A DNA stretch of 64,000 bases from UBA5543 sp964464965 (GTDB lineage: Bacteria > Bacteroidota > Bacteroidia > Chitinophagales > Chitinophagaceae). Positions 53,525-62,329 of the stretch are shown piece by piece; within the stretch, counting starts at the first letter, position 1, and every line of letters begins with the position of its first letter. The position numbers and the translations under genes were made by a program. The DNA lies in assembly GCA_964464965.1 (NCBI GenBank), contig CAYXHM010000006.1, positions 1 through 64,000 of the forward strand. Direction: 5' to 3'. The notes below the pieces were generated by a model. It saw nothing but the letters and a program-made list of their open reading frames with translations, was not told the DNA's origin and made no database searches.

Positions 53525-54010
53525 ATGTACAGAAGCAAAGTCTCAATAACGATTGCAGTATTACTAATGGTATTCTCAATCAGTGCATCTGCCCAACCCA
53601 CAGAAGTACCGATGAAAAAACTGCCCGGTTACTTTTTCAGCGGGGATGAAAGTAAACTGAAAGATGGCGTAAACTATTTTGTAATTGACAAAAAGCGTGA
53701 GTTTGAAATGCTGTTTGGCAAGGGTAGGGCAGACACGCCACATTTTAGTAAAGAATGGATGCTGGTACTGGTAATGCCGGCCACAAAAAAGGATATACAA
53801 TTGGAATTCAACCGCGTGTCTATGCGGGCAGGTACTTTTGTAGAAGTGTATTGCGACCTGAATAAGCTACGTGGTAAGTTAATGACTTACGAGGCCAACC
53901 CTATAGCGGTGTGCACCATCCCCAAATATGAGTCTGTAAAAAAGGTAAACTTCTTTGAAGAAAGGCGTAAAGGCCTGGAACCGGTAGCCAGTGTAGAGGT
54001 AAGGCGGTGA
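53525..54010 (+). CDS. Exported hypothetical protein
   Basis: 161 residues. Signal peptide MYRSKVSITIAVLLMVFSISASA. The mature part has a pattern FVIDKKREFEMLFG ... WMLVLVMPATKKDIQLEF and a basic end, an alpha/beta fold that I do not recognise. 24 bases behind the isoaspartyl peptidase gene, likely same transcript. No Cys lipobox. Confidence 0.55.
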   Translation: MYRSKVSITIAVLLMVFSISASAQPTEVPMKKLPGYFFSGDESKLKDGVNYFVIDKKREFEMLFGKGRADTPHFSKEWMLVLVMPATKKDIQLEFNRVSMRAGTFVEVYCDLNKLRGKLMTYEANPIAVCTIPKYESVKKVNFFEERRKGLEPVASVEVRR

Positions 54011-54272
54011 TGTGTATTTCTGGATAATGTTGGATCTTATATTTACAGTCGTTACATATATGGATAAACCAGACAAGCACTACAGACATGATGTGTTTAG
54101 CTTACGATAACAGCGTTACCACCTGAAGGAATTCGGTAATTTGTATGCGTTGACAGAAGTCAAAAAGACATGCACTAATGGACTGATTTTGAAGGGGTAA
54201 CTTAATTACATTCGTATATGTGTAAACACACCACCTTGCCTCGAAAAATAATCATATACTCAAACATGCCCA

Positions 54273-54303
54273 TTGTACAAGTGTGCAACTTGTTGTACAT
54301 TTG
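54273..54303 (+). promoter_or_regulatory. Promoter with overlapping TTGTACA repeats before radical-SAM gene
   Basis: TTG at 54273-54275 and TACATTTG at 54296-54303, 20-base spacer, match the Bacteroidota promoter. Two copies of TTGTACA (54273-54279 and 54293-54299), each a TGTACA palindrome, are exactly 20 bases apart and cover both promoter elements; the pair lies within a larger dyad (ACAAGT-GTGCA-ACTTGT). The start GTG (54308) is four bases after the -7 box, suggesting a leaderless transcript. Other than this, the 297 bases 54011-54307 hold nothing I can support. Confidence 0.5.
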
Positions 54304-54307
54304 ATTT

Positions 54308-55567
54308 GTGAACTGGGACCGAATAAATGAGAAGCTGACTATACTTGCAGATGCTGCTAAATATGATGTTTCCTGCGCATCGAGCGGCAGTAAAAGGAGT
54401 AACACAGGTAAAGGGCTGGGCAATGCGGAAGGTATGGGTATATGCCATGCCTATACGGAAGACGGCCGTTGCGTATCGCTGCTGAAAATACTGCTGACCA
54501 ACCATTGTATATTCGACTGCGCATATTGCGTGAGCCGCAAGAGCAATGATATAAAACGTGCTGCTTTTACCGTGCAGGAGGTGGTAGACCTTACCATCAG
54601 TTTTTACCGCCGCAACTATATAGAGGGATTGTTCCTCAGTTCGGGCATATTCAGCAATGCAGACTATACTATGGAGCGCCTGGTGCTGATTGCTAAAAAG
54701 CTGCGAACGGAACACAACTTCAACGGTTATATACACCTGAAAGCCATACCGGGCGCCGGCCCAGAATTGCTGAAGCAGGCCGGCCTGTATGCCGACAGGT
54801 TGAGCGTGAATATAGAAATGCCTACAGAGCAGGGGCTGAAACTATTGGCGCCCGACAAGAAACGGGAAGATATGATACAGCCCATGAAATACCTGAAGGG
54901 CGCTATACAGGAAAACCGTGATGAAAAGGCCCTGTTTAAAAAGGCTCCGCTATTTGCACCTGCGGGGCAAAGCACCCAGATGGTAATAGGCGCTGCGCAG
55001 GAAACTGACCTGCACATCCTGTACACTGCCGACCATTTTTATAATAAAATGAGTATGAAGCGGGTATATTACTCAGGCTACGTACCTATAAGCACGGACA
55101 ACCGCCTGCCCGCAATAGGCACGCCCGTGCCTATGATAAGGGAGAACCGCCTTTACCAGGCGGACTGGCTGATGCGCTTTTACGGGTTCAAAGTAAATGA
55201 AATAATAACACCTGCCGACCCGCTGCTGGACCTGGAGATAGACCCCAAACTGGCCTGGGCATTGCGCAACCTCCATTTGTTCCCCGTAGATATTAATAAA
55301 GCAGAACTGCCACTGATAAAACGCATACCCGGCATAGGTGTTTCATCGGCCCTGAAAATAGTAGCCGCACGAAAGTTTGGCAAGCTAACCTGGGAGCACC
55401 TGAAGAAGTTTGGCCCTGCCTTTAACCGCGCCAAATATTTTATTACCTGTACGGGCAGTGGTTTTGAACATAAAGACCATGAAGCATGGCGCATACGCCA
55501 GTTTATACTGGCAGAGAGCAAGAGCAAGTACCAGCCCAACTTTTCGCCACAGCTTACCTTGTTCTGA
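54308..55567 (+). CDS. Radical SAM protein, predicted DNA modification/repair (TIGR03916-like)
   Basis: 419 residues. Cys67-x3-Cys71-x2-Cys74 in CIFDCAYC binds the 4Fe-4S cluster and S-adenosylmethionine. The N-terminal block ILADAAKYDVSCASSGSKR and GICHAYTEDGRCVSLLK are the marks of the 'putative DNA modification/repair radical SAM' family. The C-terminus (about 340-395, LIKRIPGIGVSSALKIVAAR, GPAFNRAKYFITCTG) has a helix-hairpin-helix pair for DNA. The next gene is its usual partner. Start is GTG 54308; no in-frame ATG is near. The reaction is not known. Confidence 0.9.
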   Translation: MNWDRINEKLTILADAAKYDVSCASSGSKRSNTGKGLGNAEGMGICHAYTEDGRCVSLLKILLTNHCIFDCAYCVSRKSNDIKRAAFTVQEVVDLTISFYRRNYIEGLFLSSGIFSNADYTMERLVLIAKKLRTEHNFNGYIHLKAIPGAGPELLKQAGLYADRLSVNIEMPTEQGLKLLAPDKKREDMIQPMKYLKGAIQENRDEKALFKKAPLFAPAGQSTQMVIGAAQETDLHILYTADHFYNKMSMKRVYYSGYVPISTDNRLPAIGTPVPMIRENRLYQADWLMRFYGFKVNEIITPADPLLDLEIDPKLAWALRNLHLFPVDINKAELPLIKRIPGIGVSSALKIVAARKFGKLTWEHLKKFGPAFNRAKYFITCTGSGFEHKDHEAWRIRQFILAESKSKYQPNFSPQLTLF

Positions 55568-56325
55568 TGACGACGCTGATATACGACAATACATTTCATG
55601 GTTATCTTACAGCAGTTTTTGATGTGTATGAATATCGCCTTAACGATGTGCACATCATACCAGAGCGCAGGCCACAACATGTCCTGTTTGGCGATAACAG
55701 GATAGTATATACTGATGATGCAAAAGCTGCAAGGGTGTGGAAAGGGCTTGCGGGAAATATTGCTGCGGGTAAAAGGCAGGATATATACCGCGTATTTTTG
55801 TGTGAACTGGAGGGTATGGAAGATATGCTGCTGGAGTATATAAAATACACATTCGCAAAGGGTGATGTATCTAAAGACTATGCCAATGCTGCTGTACTAT
55901 ACGTAGCAGAAATTACCCGAAAAGTTAATAGGGAAAAGCACCGTATGGAAGCCTTTGTGCGTTTCCGGCAAACGGCAGACAATCTTTACTATGCTACCGT
56001 AGAGCCTGACTATAATGTGCTGCCACTTATTGCCGACCATTTTGAAAAACGCTATGCTGACCAGCAATGGATGATATATGATCTGCGCCGCAATTACGGC
56101 ATCTATTATGATCTGCACAGTGTGGCAATAGTAGAGGTCGATTTCAGGGATATACTTGCCGGGCGCAGCAGTGCAGACGATGTGTTGCACGAAAGCGAGC
56201 AGGAATATGAACGCTTGTGGCAGAACTATTTTAAGAGCATCAACATAACATCGCGCAAAAACCCGAAACTGCATAAACAGCACATGCCACTACGCTACTG
56301 GAAACACCTTACGGAGAAGCATTGA
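55567..56325 (+). CDS. DUF4130/TIGR03915 predicted DNA repair protein
   Basis: 252 residues. N-terminal block TTLIYDNTFHGYLTAVFDVYEYRL and the DUF4130 core (YFDLRRNYGIYYDLHSVAIVE region at about 175-200 and NPKLHKQHMPLRYWKHL at the C-terminus). In other bacteria this protein is encoded beside or fused to a uracil-DNA glycosylase domain and partners with the radical SAM protein; here no glycosylase domain is present. ATG 55567 overlaps the radical SAM stop by one base, so the two are translationally coupled. Length fits the unfused form. Confidence 0.88.
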   Translation: MTTLIYDNTFHGYLTAVFDVYEYRLNDVHIIPERRPQHVLFGDNRIVYTDDAKAARVWKGLAGNIAAGKRQDIYRVFLCELEGMEDMLLEYIKYTFAKGDVSKDYANAAVLYVAEITRKVNREKHRMEAFVRFRQTADNLYYATVEPDYNVLPLIADHFEKRYADQQWMIYDLRRNYGIYYDLHSVAIVEVDFRDILAGRSSADDVLHESEQEYERLWQNYFKSINITSRKNPKLHKQHMPLRYWKHLTEKH

Positions 56326-56393
56326 CCGGCATTGTGGGATATGGGTAGCAGGCAATTAATAAACTATATGCTCTGAAAGATGTTGAGGATAAG

Positions 56394-57632
56394 GTGGAAG
56401 AGTATATCTTATTATTGACAATAGCAGGTGTGGCGATATTTGGAATGGCATGGATGCCTGCACTCAGCAAAAGAATTGGTATATCGTACTCTGTTATATA
56501 TGTCGTGTTCGGGGCGCTGTTGTATTTAGCATTACCGGGTGCATTGCCTGTACCATTACCGGAAGAACATGAAGATAGTACACTACGGCTGGCTGAACTG
56601 GCAGTAATCATATCGCTGATGGGAACGGGGATAAAAATAGACCGTCCTTTTTCCTTTAAAAACTGGCAAACGCCACTACGGCTGGTTTTTGTTGCAATGA
56701 TTGTTTGCATAGCTGTTGCCGCACTCTTAGGTTACTATTATCTCAGGTTTGATCTTGCGTCTGCAATACTTTTGGGCGCTGTACTGGCACCTACAGATCC
56801 TGTGCTGGCATCAGATGTTCAGGTTGGGCCGCCGAATGACAAGATGCGGTCAGAAACAAAATTCTCTTTGACGGCAGAGGCGGGATTAAATGATGGGATG
56901 GCGTTCCCGTTTACCTGGCTTTCTATTACGGTAGCGGCTATGGCTTTAGGCAAGGAAGACAGCCTGTTGCAATGGTTCGGGTTCGACTTTGTGTATAGAA
57001 TACTTGCAGGGGTAGCTATCGGTTTTGTTGCGGGAAAAGGCGTGGGCTTTCTGGTATTCAGGCTGGCGGAGCAATATCGCTCTTTGCGTACACGCGATGG
57101 GTTCCTGGCTATTGCTATGACATTTGTTGTGTACGGCGTTACTGAAATGGTGTCCGGGTATGGGTTCATTGCGGTTTTTATCAGCGCCATCACGCTGCGT
57201 CATTTTGAAAAGGGGCATGATTATCATGATGAACTGCATTTGTTTACCGACCAAGTAGAAAAACTGCTGGTTGCAATATTGCTTATTTTATTCGGCGGCT
57301 CCCTTGTCAGTGGTATTCTTGATTCCCTGTCCTGGAAGATGGCACTATTCGTACTGTTGTTTCTTTTAATAATACGGCCTGCGGCGGGATATCTAAGTCT
57401 ATACAAGCTGGATATAAGCCACAAGCAAAAACTGGCTATCAGTTTTCTGGGTATCAGGGGTATGGGGTCTGTATTCTACCTTGCATTTGCCTTTCATCAG
57501 ATTGACTATGGTAATAAAGCAGAGCTCTGGTCAATAGTTTCTTTTACAATTTTATGTTCAATCATGCTGCATGGGCTAACAGCCAACATGATAATGAAAT
57601 ACCTGATGAAATACACGGAAGAAGAGCACTGA
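56394..57632 (+). CDS. Cation:proton antiporter (CPA1 family)
   Basis: 412 residues with about 12 membrane segments. The transport core contains APTDPVLASDVQVG (about 124-137) and AEAGLNDGMAFPFTWL (ND motif, about 162-177) as in Na+/H+ exchangers. Cation specificity cannot be read. GTG 56394 gives MEEYILLLTIAGV; no better start nearby. No regulatory domain. Follows the DNA-repair pair after 68 bases. Confidence 0.9.
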   Translation: MEEYILLLTIAGVAIFGMAWMPALSKRIGISYSVIYVVFGALLYLALPGALPVPLPEEHEDSTLRLAELAVIISLMGTGIKIDRPFSFKNWQTPLRLVFVAMIVCIAVAALLGYYYLRFDLASAILLGAVLAPTDPVLASDVQVGPPNDKMRSETKFSLTAEAGLNDGMAFPFTWLSITVAAMALGKEDSLLQWFGFDFVYRILAGVAIGFVAGKGVGFLVFRLAEQYRSLRTRDGFLAIAMTFVVYGVTEMVSGYGFIAVFISAITLRHFEKGHDYHDELHLFTDQVEKLLVAILLILFGGSLVSGILDSLSWKMALFVLLFLLIIRPAAGYLSLYKLDISHKQKLAISFLGIRGMGSVFYLAFAFHQIDYGNKAELWSIVSFTILCSIMLHGLTANMIMKYLMKYTEEEH

Positions 57633-57741
57633 TGCGGAAGATATACGCCATTGAGATGATGAAAATGTAGTGCAGGGAAAAAACATGTATTACTACCAGG
57701 TTCCAGATAGGTTTATGGCATTTAGTTTTATAGGTGTATGT

Positions 57742-58674
57742 TTAGTCTTGAACGCCGGTGAAGTGATTTAATACCCGCAGGGCCCGTAGAGTATTCCACC
57801 TGCTTGGTTTTCCTGCTTCTTCCATTTTAAAATGCTGTTCGCCGGGATGATGGGCAGCAAGGGTCCACAAATTTTCTTTATCCCGCTTTTTTAAGATTAC
57901 TTCTATTGCATCGTCCATTCTATTGTCATAACGAATGCCGGAAGCCCGGAAGTAATCCAAAGCACGTAACAGGTCATAGCGCCATCGCGATGGGAAATGA
58001 AGTGCCAGCATTTTTTTATCTATAACCCGGCCTGTTTTGTCAGACTTGAATAAGCGGTGTAACAGGATAAATTCCCGCGCTTCTCTTGCGGCCCGTTGCA
58101 ATTCTGCCATCCTGTAAGTGTAGTTGTTTATTGCATATTCATGAATACCTTCTAATACAGACAGTGTGGTGTGAAGTGAGCTGTGGTGTGCACCAGTCCT
58201 GTTTGAGCGGCAGTTAAACCCACCATCTGCCATATGCTGCGATAGTAAAAAATCAATGATGGACTTTAATTGTTCGGGAGCAGCTTTAAAATAACAGCAA
58301 TAGCTGAGCGCCATGCCATTGATGCAAACATCGCTGTTTTTTATTGTGCCAGACGGGTTCAGGCCGCCATCAGGCCCTTTCTCGTTGGCAAGAATCATTT
58401 GAACAGTTTCTGTTGCGGCTGTGCATCGGGGTGAAATAGAAAGATTTTTTAGGTCTAATAAGGTATAATGCGTGGATGTCCACTTGGGTTGATAAAACCC
58501 CCGTCCCCAATGCCCGTCTTTATTTCTCAGCGAGATAAATTTTCGTCCCCATCCACTTGCTTCAATTTTCATAAGGAGGTCAGCACGTGGGGTGTGCAGC
58601 AAGTCGCGGTGCACCTGGTATTGTATAGAAACATCACCCTTTAGCAGCCATTGGATTATTTCATTGTAAGTCAT
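57742..58674 (-). CDS. Alpha/alpha-toroid protein, terpene-cyclase-like fold, function unknown
   Basis: 310 residues. Helical repeat pattern with QW-like and GG motifs: NKDGHWGRGFYQPKWTSTHYTLLDLKNL, GPDGGLNPSGTIKNSDVCINGMALSYCCYF, HMADGGFNCRSNRTGAHHSSLHTTLSVLEGI and GKPSRWNTLRALRVLNHF. This is the squalene-hopene-cyclase/prenyltransferase toroid, but the DXDD cyclase acid motif is not visible, so enzymatic activity of that type is doubtful. ATG 58674 gives MTYNEIIQWLLKGDVS; the frame is open to 58728. Single gene. Confidence 0.68.
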   Translation of the reverse strand: MTYNEIIQWLLKGDVSIQYQVHRDLLHTPRADLLMKIEASGWGRKFISLRNKDGHWGRGFYQPKWTSTHYTLLDLKNLSISPRCTAATETVQMILANEKGPDGGLNPSGTIKNSDVCINGMALSYCCYFKAAPEQLKSIIDFLLSQHMADGGFNCRSNRTGAHHSSLHTTLSVLEGIHEYAINNYTYRMAELQRAAREAREFILLHRLFKSDKTGRVIDKKMLALHFPSRWRYDLLRALDYFRASGIRYDNRMDDAIEVILKKRDKENLWTLAAHHPGEQHFKMEEAGKPSRWNTLRALRVLNHFTGVQD

Positions 58675-58778
58675 CAGGAAAGCATAGCGTATAGGTTCTA
58701 AGGTACAGAACACCAGGTCGCATTTCAATGACCATAGTCATAAAGTCGCGTACAGCCAAATATGTGCAATATGCAGCA

Positions 58779-59546
58779 CTACTTTTTCATATACCAGTCT
58801 TTAAGCCGGACCTCTATTTTTTTATTGTCATTATTTACCAATGTTTTAAAAGCTCTTGTATCGCTAAAGCCCTTCTTACCCCTGAAGTGATAAGGGTACA
58901 CTATCTGGGGTTTAAAATCCAGCACAGCACTTGCAGCCTGTTCTACAGACATTGTATAAGGCAGGTTCATACAAACGAAGGCTATGTCAATGTTTTTCAA
59001 ACTACGCATTTCCGGTATGTCTCCGGTATCGCCAGATATATAGAGCCGCTTGTTGCCCAGTTGCAGTACATAACCATTACCCCTGCCTTTAGGGTGCCTC
59101 GTATCCGGTGTTTCGGGCAGGTTGTACATTGGTATGGCAGTGATGGTGATACCTGCCTGTATTGTTGTTGCATCATTATTTACAACCGTGACTTTGCCTG
59201 CGTATGCCGCAGGTAATTCATTGGCCACTGCCTGCGGGACGATGAACTGTGCCCTGGATGTGTTCAGTGTATTAAGTGTTGCCAGGTCCAGGTGGTCGGG
59301 GTGTATATCTGTTATCAGTACAAGGTCAGGAGCTGGGAGATTTTTATATGCTTCGGCACCGTTGTACGGGTCTATATAGATGGTTTTGCCATTCCATTTT
59401 AGAACCAGCGCACCGTGAAATATGGGCTGTATCACTAAGCTTCCCATGTTAGTTTCTATCTTGTCCGGTGCGGGTAGTTGTGCAAACACGGGATATGTAC
59501 CGACTAATACTGCCAGTAATAAAAGATATTTTCTAATGCAATTCAT
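58779..59546 (-). CDS. MBL fold metal-dependent hydrolase, exported
   Basis: 255 residues. Signal peptide MNCIRKYLLLLAVLVGTYPVFA, then the metallo-beta-lactamase fold with DIHPDHLD (Zn ligands, about 95-102), YISGDTGD and IVYPYHFRGKKGF near the end (His ligand). Close to the UPF0173/'MBL fold metallo-hydrolase' proteins. Periplasmic by the signal peptide; substrate unknown. It follows the pirin gene on the same strand, 50 bases behind. Confidence 0.85.
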   Translation of the reverse strand: MNCIRKYLLLLAVLVGTYPVFAQLPAPDKIETNMGSLVIQPIFHGALVLKWNGKTIYIDPYNGAEAYKNLPAPDLVLITDIHPDHLDLATLNTLNTSRAQFIVPQAVANELPAAYAGKVTVVNNDATTIQAGITITAIPMYNLPETPDTRHPKGRGNGYVLQLGNKRLYISGDTGDIPEMRSLKNIDIAFVCMNLPYTMSVEQAASAVLDFKPQIVYPYHFRGKKGFSDTRAFKTLVNNDNKKIEVRLKDWYMKK

Positions 59547-59596
59547 TGCGTTGTCAGTTTTTTTTAAATCAGGCGTAAATGGACGTTTACATCAAA

Positions 59597-60514
59597 TCAC
59601 GACAATAGCCCCGGTGCAGGCGCGCCGCCTGCTGGTTTGCTTTTATCTTCGGGCAGGGGTATAAACTCGTGGTTGTCGTTAGGTGGTAAAAGTATGCGCC
59701 CTTGTTTCCAGTCTTCTTTGGCCTGTTCTATCCGTTCTTTACGGCTGCTTACAAAGTTCCACCAGATATACCGCTCACCCAGTGGCTCGCCACCCAACAG
59801 CATCAGCGTGGTTTCTTCACTTGCAATAATAGTAGGCAATGCAGCTTTGTTAAATACAAGGAATTTACCCGCATTGTAGCTGATGCCATTCACTACTATA
59901 CAGCCTTTAGTAACATATATTCCCCGCTCTGCATGTACACGTGGCAAATCAATACTCGCACCTTTTTGTAACACTGCATGTACATAAAACATAGGCGAAC
60001 TGGTGGCAACGCTACTTTTCAACCCATATGCATCGCCTGCTATCAGGCGCATCCATACACCCTTGTCCGTTACTACAGGTAATTGGTCGGGCGTGTAGTT
60101 ATGGAAAGATGGAGGTGCTTCTTCGTCTTTTTCGGGCAGGGCCACCCATGTCTGTATCATTTCCAGCTGTCCGCCGGATAATATAGCAGGGTCTTCAAAG
60201 CGTTCGCTGTGCGCAATGCCGCTGCCTGCAGTCATCCAGTTCACTTCTCCCGGTTTTATCACCTGTTCCACACCCAGGCTGTCGCGATGGGTGACATGTC
60301 CGTTGAAGAGGTAGCTGACTGTTGACAGGCCTATATGAGGGTGTGGCAACACATCTATATTAGTGGCCGCTGCAGGTGCAAACTGCACAGGGCCGGCATG
60401 GTCCATAAATATAAACGGGCCTACCATCCTCCTGAGCCTGAAGGGAAGGATGCGTTTCACATCCATGCCCGGTGCAATGGCAGCTTTACGGGCTTCTATA
60501 ACTATATCCAACAT
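59597..60514 (-). CDS. Pirin family protein
   Basis: 305 residues, bicupin. N-terminal cupin with DHAGPVQFAPAA, the metal ligands in HPHIGLSTVSYLFNGHVTHRDSLG (about 57-80) and E in GEVNWMTAGSGIAHSERFE; the second cupin around 225-290 (TTLMLLGGEPLGERYIWWNFV) is typical. Pirins are iron-binding proteins with quercetinase-like or regulatory roles. Cytoplasmic. Precedes the MBL gene. Confidence 0.92.
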   Translation of the reverse strand: MLDIVIEARKAAIAPGMDVKRILPFRLRRMVGPFIFMDHAGPVQFAPAAATNIDVLPHPHIGLSTVSYLFNGHVTHRDSLGVEQVIKPGEVNWMTAGSGIAHSERFEDPAILSGGQLEMIQTWVALPEKDEEAPPSFHNYTPDQLPVVTDKGVWMRLIAGDAYGLKSSVATSSPMFYVHAVLQKGASIDLPRVHAERGIYVTKGCIVVNGISYNAGKFLVFNKAALPTIIASEETTLMLLGGEPLGERYIWWNFVSSRKERIEQAKEDWKQGRILLPPNDNHEFIPLPEDKSKPAGGAPAPGLLS

Positions 60515-60600
60515 AATACGAATTTACGAAACAAGGATGGTAGAATACCTTTTTGCAGCATATACTCATATATCTTATTTTAGCTAAGAAAAACAGGTAT

Positions 60601-61074
60601 ATGAACTTATCAGCACAGGTAGCCAAACATTTCAGGGAGGTATTTACAGGGGGCAACTGGACATGGGTAAACCTGAAAGATACACTTGAGGGAATAACAT
60701 GGCAGCACGCCATAACAAAGGTGCATTCATTTAATACTATTGCAACATTGGTATATCATATGACGTACTATGTAGATGGCGTGCTGAAGGTATTGCAAGG
60801 TGGTGAACTGGCTACAAAAGACGAATATAGTTTTAACCACCCCCCTATAACATCTGAAGAAGACTGGGAAAAGATGCTGCAAAAAGTGTGGGCAGATGTT
60901 GAGGCTTTTGCAACACTGGTAGAGCAAATGCCCGACGAGAGATTTTTCGAAGTGTTTACTAATGAAAAGTATGGGAATTATTACAGAAACATTACAGGTA
61001 TTACAGAACACACCCACTACCACCTGGGGCAGATTGTTTTGATAAAGAAGATACTGCAGGCTGAAGGAAAGTGA
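60601..61074 (+). CDS. DinB family protein
   Basis: 157 residues, four-helix bundle of the DinB/YfiT type: MNLSAQVAKHFREVFTGGNWTWVNLKDTLEGITW, the conserved His in STFNTIATLVYHMTYYVDG, and EHTHYHLGQIVLIKK at the C-terminus (HxxxHxxQ metal set). Function unclear; family members bind metals and may be thiol transferases. ATG 60601; the upstream frame to 60553 is not similar. Diverges from pirin. Confidence 0.88.
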   Translation: MNLSAQVAKHFREVFTGGNWTWVNLKDTLEGITWQHAITKVHSFNTIATLVYHMTYYVDGVLKVLQGGELATKDEYSFNHPPITSEEDWEKMLQKVWADVEAFATLVEQMPDERFFEVFTNEKYGNYYRNITGITEHTHYHLGQIVLIKKILQAEGK

Positions 61075-61118
61075 CTTATGTTACACCGGCTAAAAGGGGT
61101 AAATGCTAAATTGCATGC

Positions 61119-61337
61119 ATGGAAAAGTTGAAGTGGGTAATAAAGAACAATATTTTGTATATATCGGGGGCGATAGCTGGTGGTATAGTCGGTTATTTTT
61201 ACTGGAAGCTGGTAGGATGTAGCAGCGGGAGTTGTGCCATTACCTCAAAACCATTTAACAGCATCGCCTATTTCGCATTTATGGGTAGTGTACTGTTTGG
61301 GATGTTTAAAAGAAAAGAACCATCGCCCAAAAAATAA
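61119..61337 (+). CDS. DUF6132-like small membrane protein
   Basis: 72 residues: two hydrophobic segments (about 12-30, ILYISGAIAGGIVGYFYW, and 47-62, IAYFAFMGSVLFGMF) linked by GCSSGSCAITSKP with two Cys. Of the DUF6132 pattern, often near rhodanese and DUF2892 genes, as here, though on the opposite strand. The stop overlaps the terminator of the opposite operon. Role possibly in sulfur/redox handling, inferred only from neighbours. Confidence 0.75.
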   Translation: MEKLKWVIKNNILYISGAIAGGIVGYFYWKLVGCSSGSCAITSKPFNSIAYFAFMGSVLFGMFKRKEPSPKK

Positions 61338-61368
61338 TAGCATAAAGCTACCTGCCTTACGCTATTAT
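61329..61368 (-). terminator. Terminator of the rhodanese/DUF2892 operon
   Basis: Minus-strand stem ATAATAGCGTAAG with CTTTATGCTATTAT (arms 61361-61368 / 61334-61341 plus inner pairs, one mismatch) followed by six T; it overlaps the 3' end of the DUF6132-like gene on the + strand. Confidence 0.65.
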
Positions 61369-61386
61369 ACTTACCCGGTTGCGGGC

Positions 61387-61599
61387 TTATTTCTTCTGAG
61401 GCGGAGGTGGGATACTGCAACAGCCTGTAGCCGCGCAGCCAAAACCTAATATACCCATAACCGCAAAGTAACCACCCGCTAATGCAGGTATCCACTCGTG
61501 CATATATATGCCCTGCCCTATAAATATACTGCCTGCAGCCAGGTACATTACCCGCCTCGCCGTCCAGTTTCGTAATATTCTATGCTTTAAAGTATTCAT
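61387..61599 (-). CDS. Small Cys-containing membrane protein (YgaP-like/DUF2892-type)
   Basis: 70 residues. RNWTARRVMYLAAGSIFIGQGIYMHEW then FAVMGILGFGCAATGCCSIPPPPQKK: a single-pass/hairpin with GCAATGCC at the end, the pattern of the membrane partner of rhodanese. ATG 61599 overlaps the rhodanese stop by one base (TGATG), so it is translationally coupled. The longer in-frame start at 61629 is less likely for that reason. Confidence 0.75.
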   Translation of the reverse strand: MNTLKHRILRNWTARRVMYLAAGSIFIGQGIYMHEWIPALAGGYFAVMGILGFGCAATGCCSIPPPPQKK

Positions 61600-61913
61600 C
61601 AGCCCGCTATGTTTTTCAGTGTCATCCATGATCCTGCATTGTAAACATCATTGTAACCTTTGGCTTTTAAAAGACTTGCAGCAGTGCTGCTCCTCATACC
61701 TGAGGCGCAACAGGTAATAACAGGATTGGTCTTTTTAATTTTGGAAAGGTTGTTGTTGAGCTCCTGCAATGGTATGTTTATTGAGCCCTTTATATGCCCT
61801 GCCGCATATTCTGTTTTTGTGCGTACATCTACCACTACTGCGCCGCTTTTTAGCAAGGCTGCATAGTCGGCTTTAGGAGTACTGCTGAAAAATTTCTTTA
61901 AAAACTGTATCAT
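61599..61913 (-). CDS. Rhodanese-like domain protein
   Basis: 104 residues, single rhodanese domain with active-site loop CCASGMRS (Cys at about 73-74) and VVDVRTKTEYAAGHIKGSINIPL (about 27-50). Transfers sulfane sulfur. It overlaps the small DUF2892-type gene by one base and the second DUF2892 gene is 30 bases upstream, so it is the middle gene of a three-gene unit. Confidence 0.9.
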   Translation of the reverse strand: MIQFLKKFFSSTPKADYAALLKSGAVVVDVRTKTEYAAGHIKGSINIPLQELNNNLSKIKKTNPVITCCASGMRSSTAASLLKAKGYNDVYNAGSWMTLKNIAG

Positions 61914-61943
61914 AGTTATAATATATAATTGCTGTGATTAATG

Positions 61944-62156
61944 CTATTTATCCTGGCTGTATTTCCTTGTAGATATGCCAAAAGGCAGATATAATGGGCA
62001 GAAACCAACAAAGCTGGTAAGTATGAAAACCAGTGCGAGTACGCCCAGTATAGTAGCGGTAACACCACTGATAATACCGGCGAAATAGAGGCCACCTACC
62101 AGGGCAGCCAGTAGCAACCTGATAATCTTGTCTGTAGTACCCATGTTCTTTTTCAT
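61944..62156 (-). CDS. DUF2892 membrane protein
   Basis: 70 residues. KNMGTTDKIIRLLLAALVGGLYFAGII and SVTATILGVLALVFILTSFVGFCPLYLPFGISTRK: the YgaP-family membrane domain with the conserved FCPLY. Companion of the rhodanese gene. First gene of the unit on the minus strand. Confidence 0.85.
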   Translation of the reverse strand: MKKNMGTTDKIIRLLLAALVGGLYFAGIISGVTATILGVLALVFILTSFVGFCPLYLPFGISTRKYSQDK

Positions 62157-62250
62157 TATGCAGAATTTCTAGCTGTTAAGAATTTATAATGTAAAAGTGC
62201 AACAATAAAAAATGGTACTCTGTAACTTTTGTTACATAACCACCAGCAGC

Positions 62251-62295
62251 AAAAAGCAGGAGCGATGTATTCACAATACATCGCTCCTGCTTTTT
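62251..62295 (-). terminator. Strong terminator after AhpD-like gene
   Basis: Perfect 20-base-pair stem: 62251-62270 pairs with 62276-62295 (five-base loop), T-runs on both ends; ends the AhpD-like transcript on the minus strand. Confidence 0.95.
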
Positions 62296-62329
62296 AATTT
62301 TAAGGGTAAGTACCTGTGTAACAGCGTTA

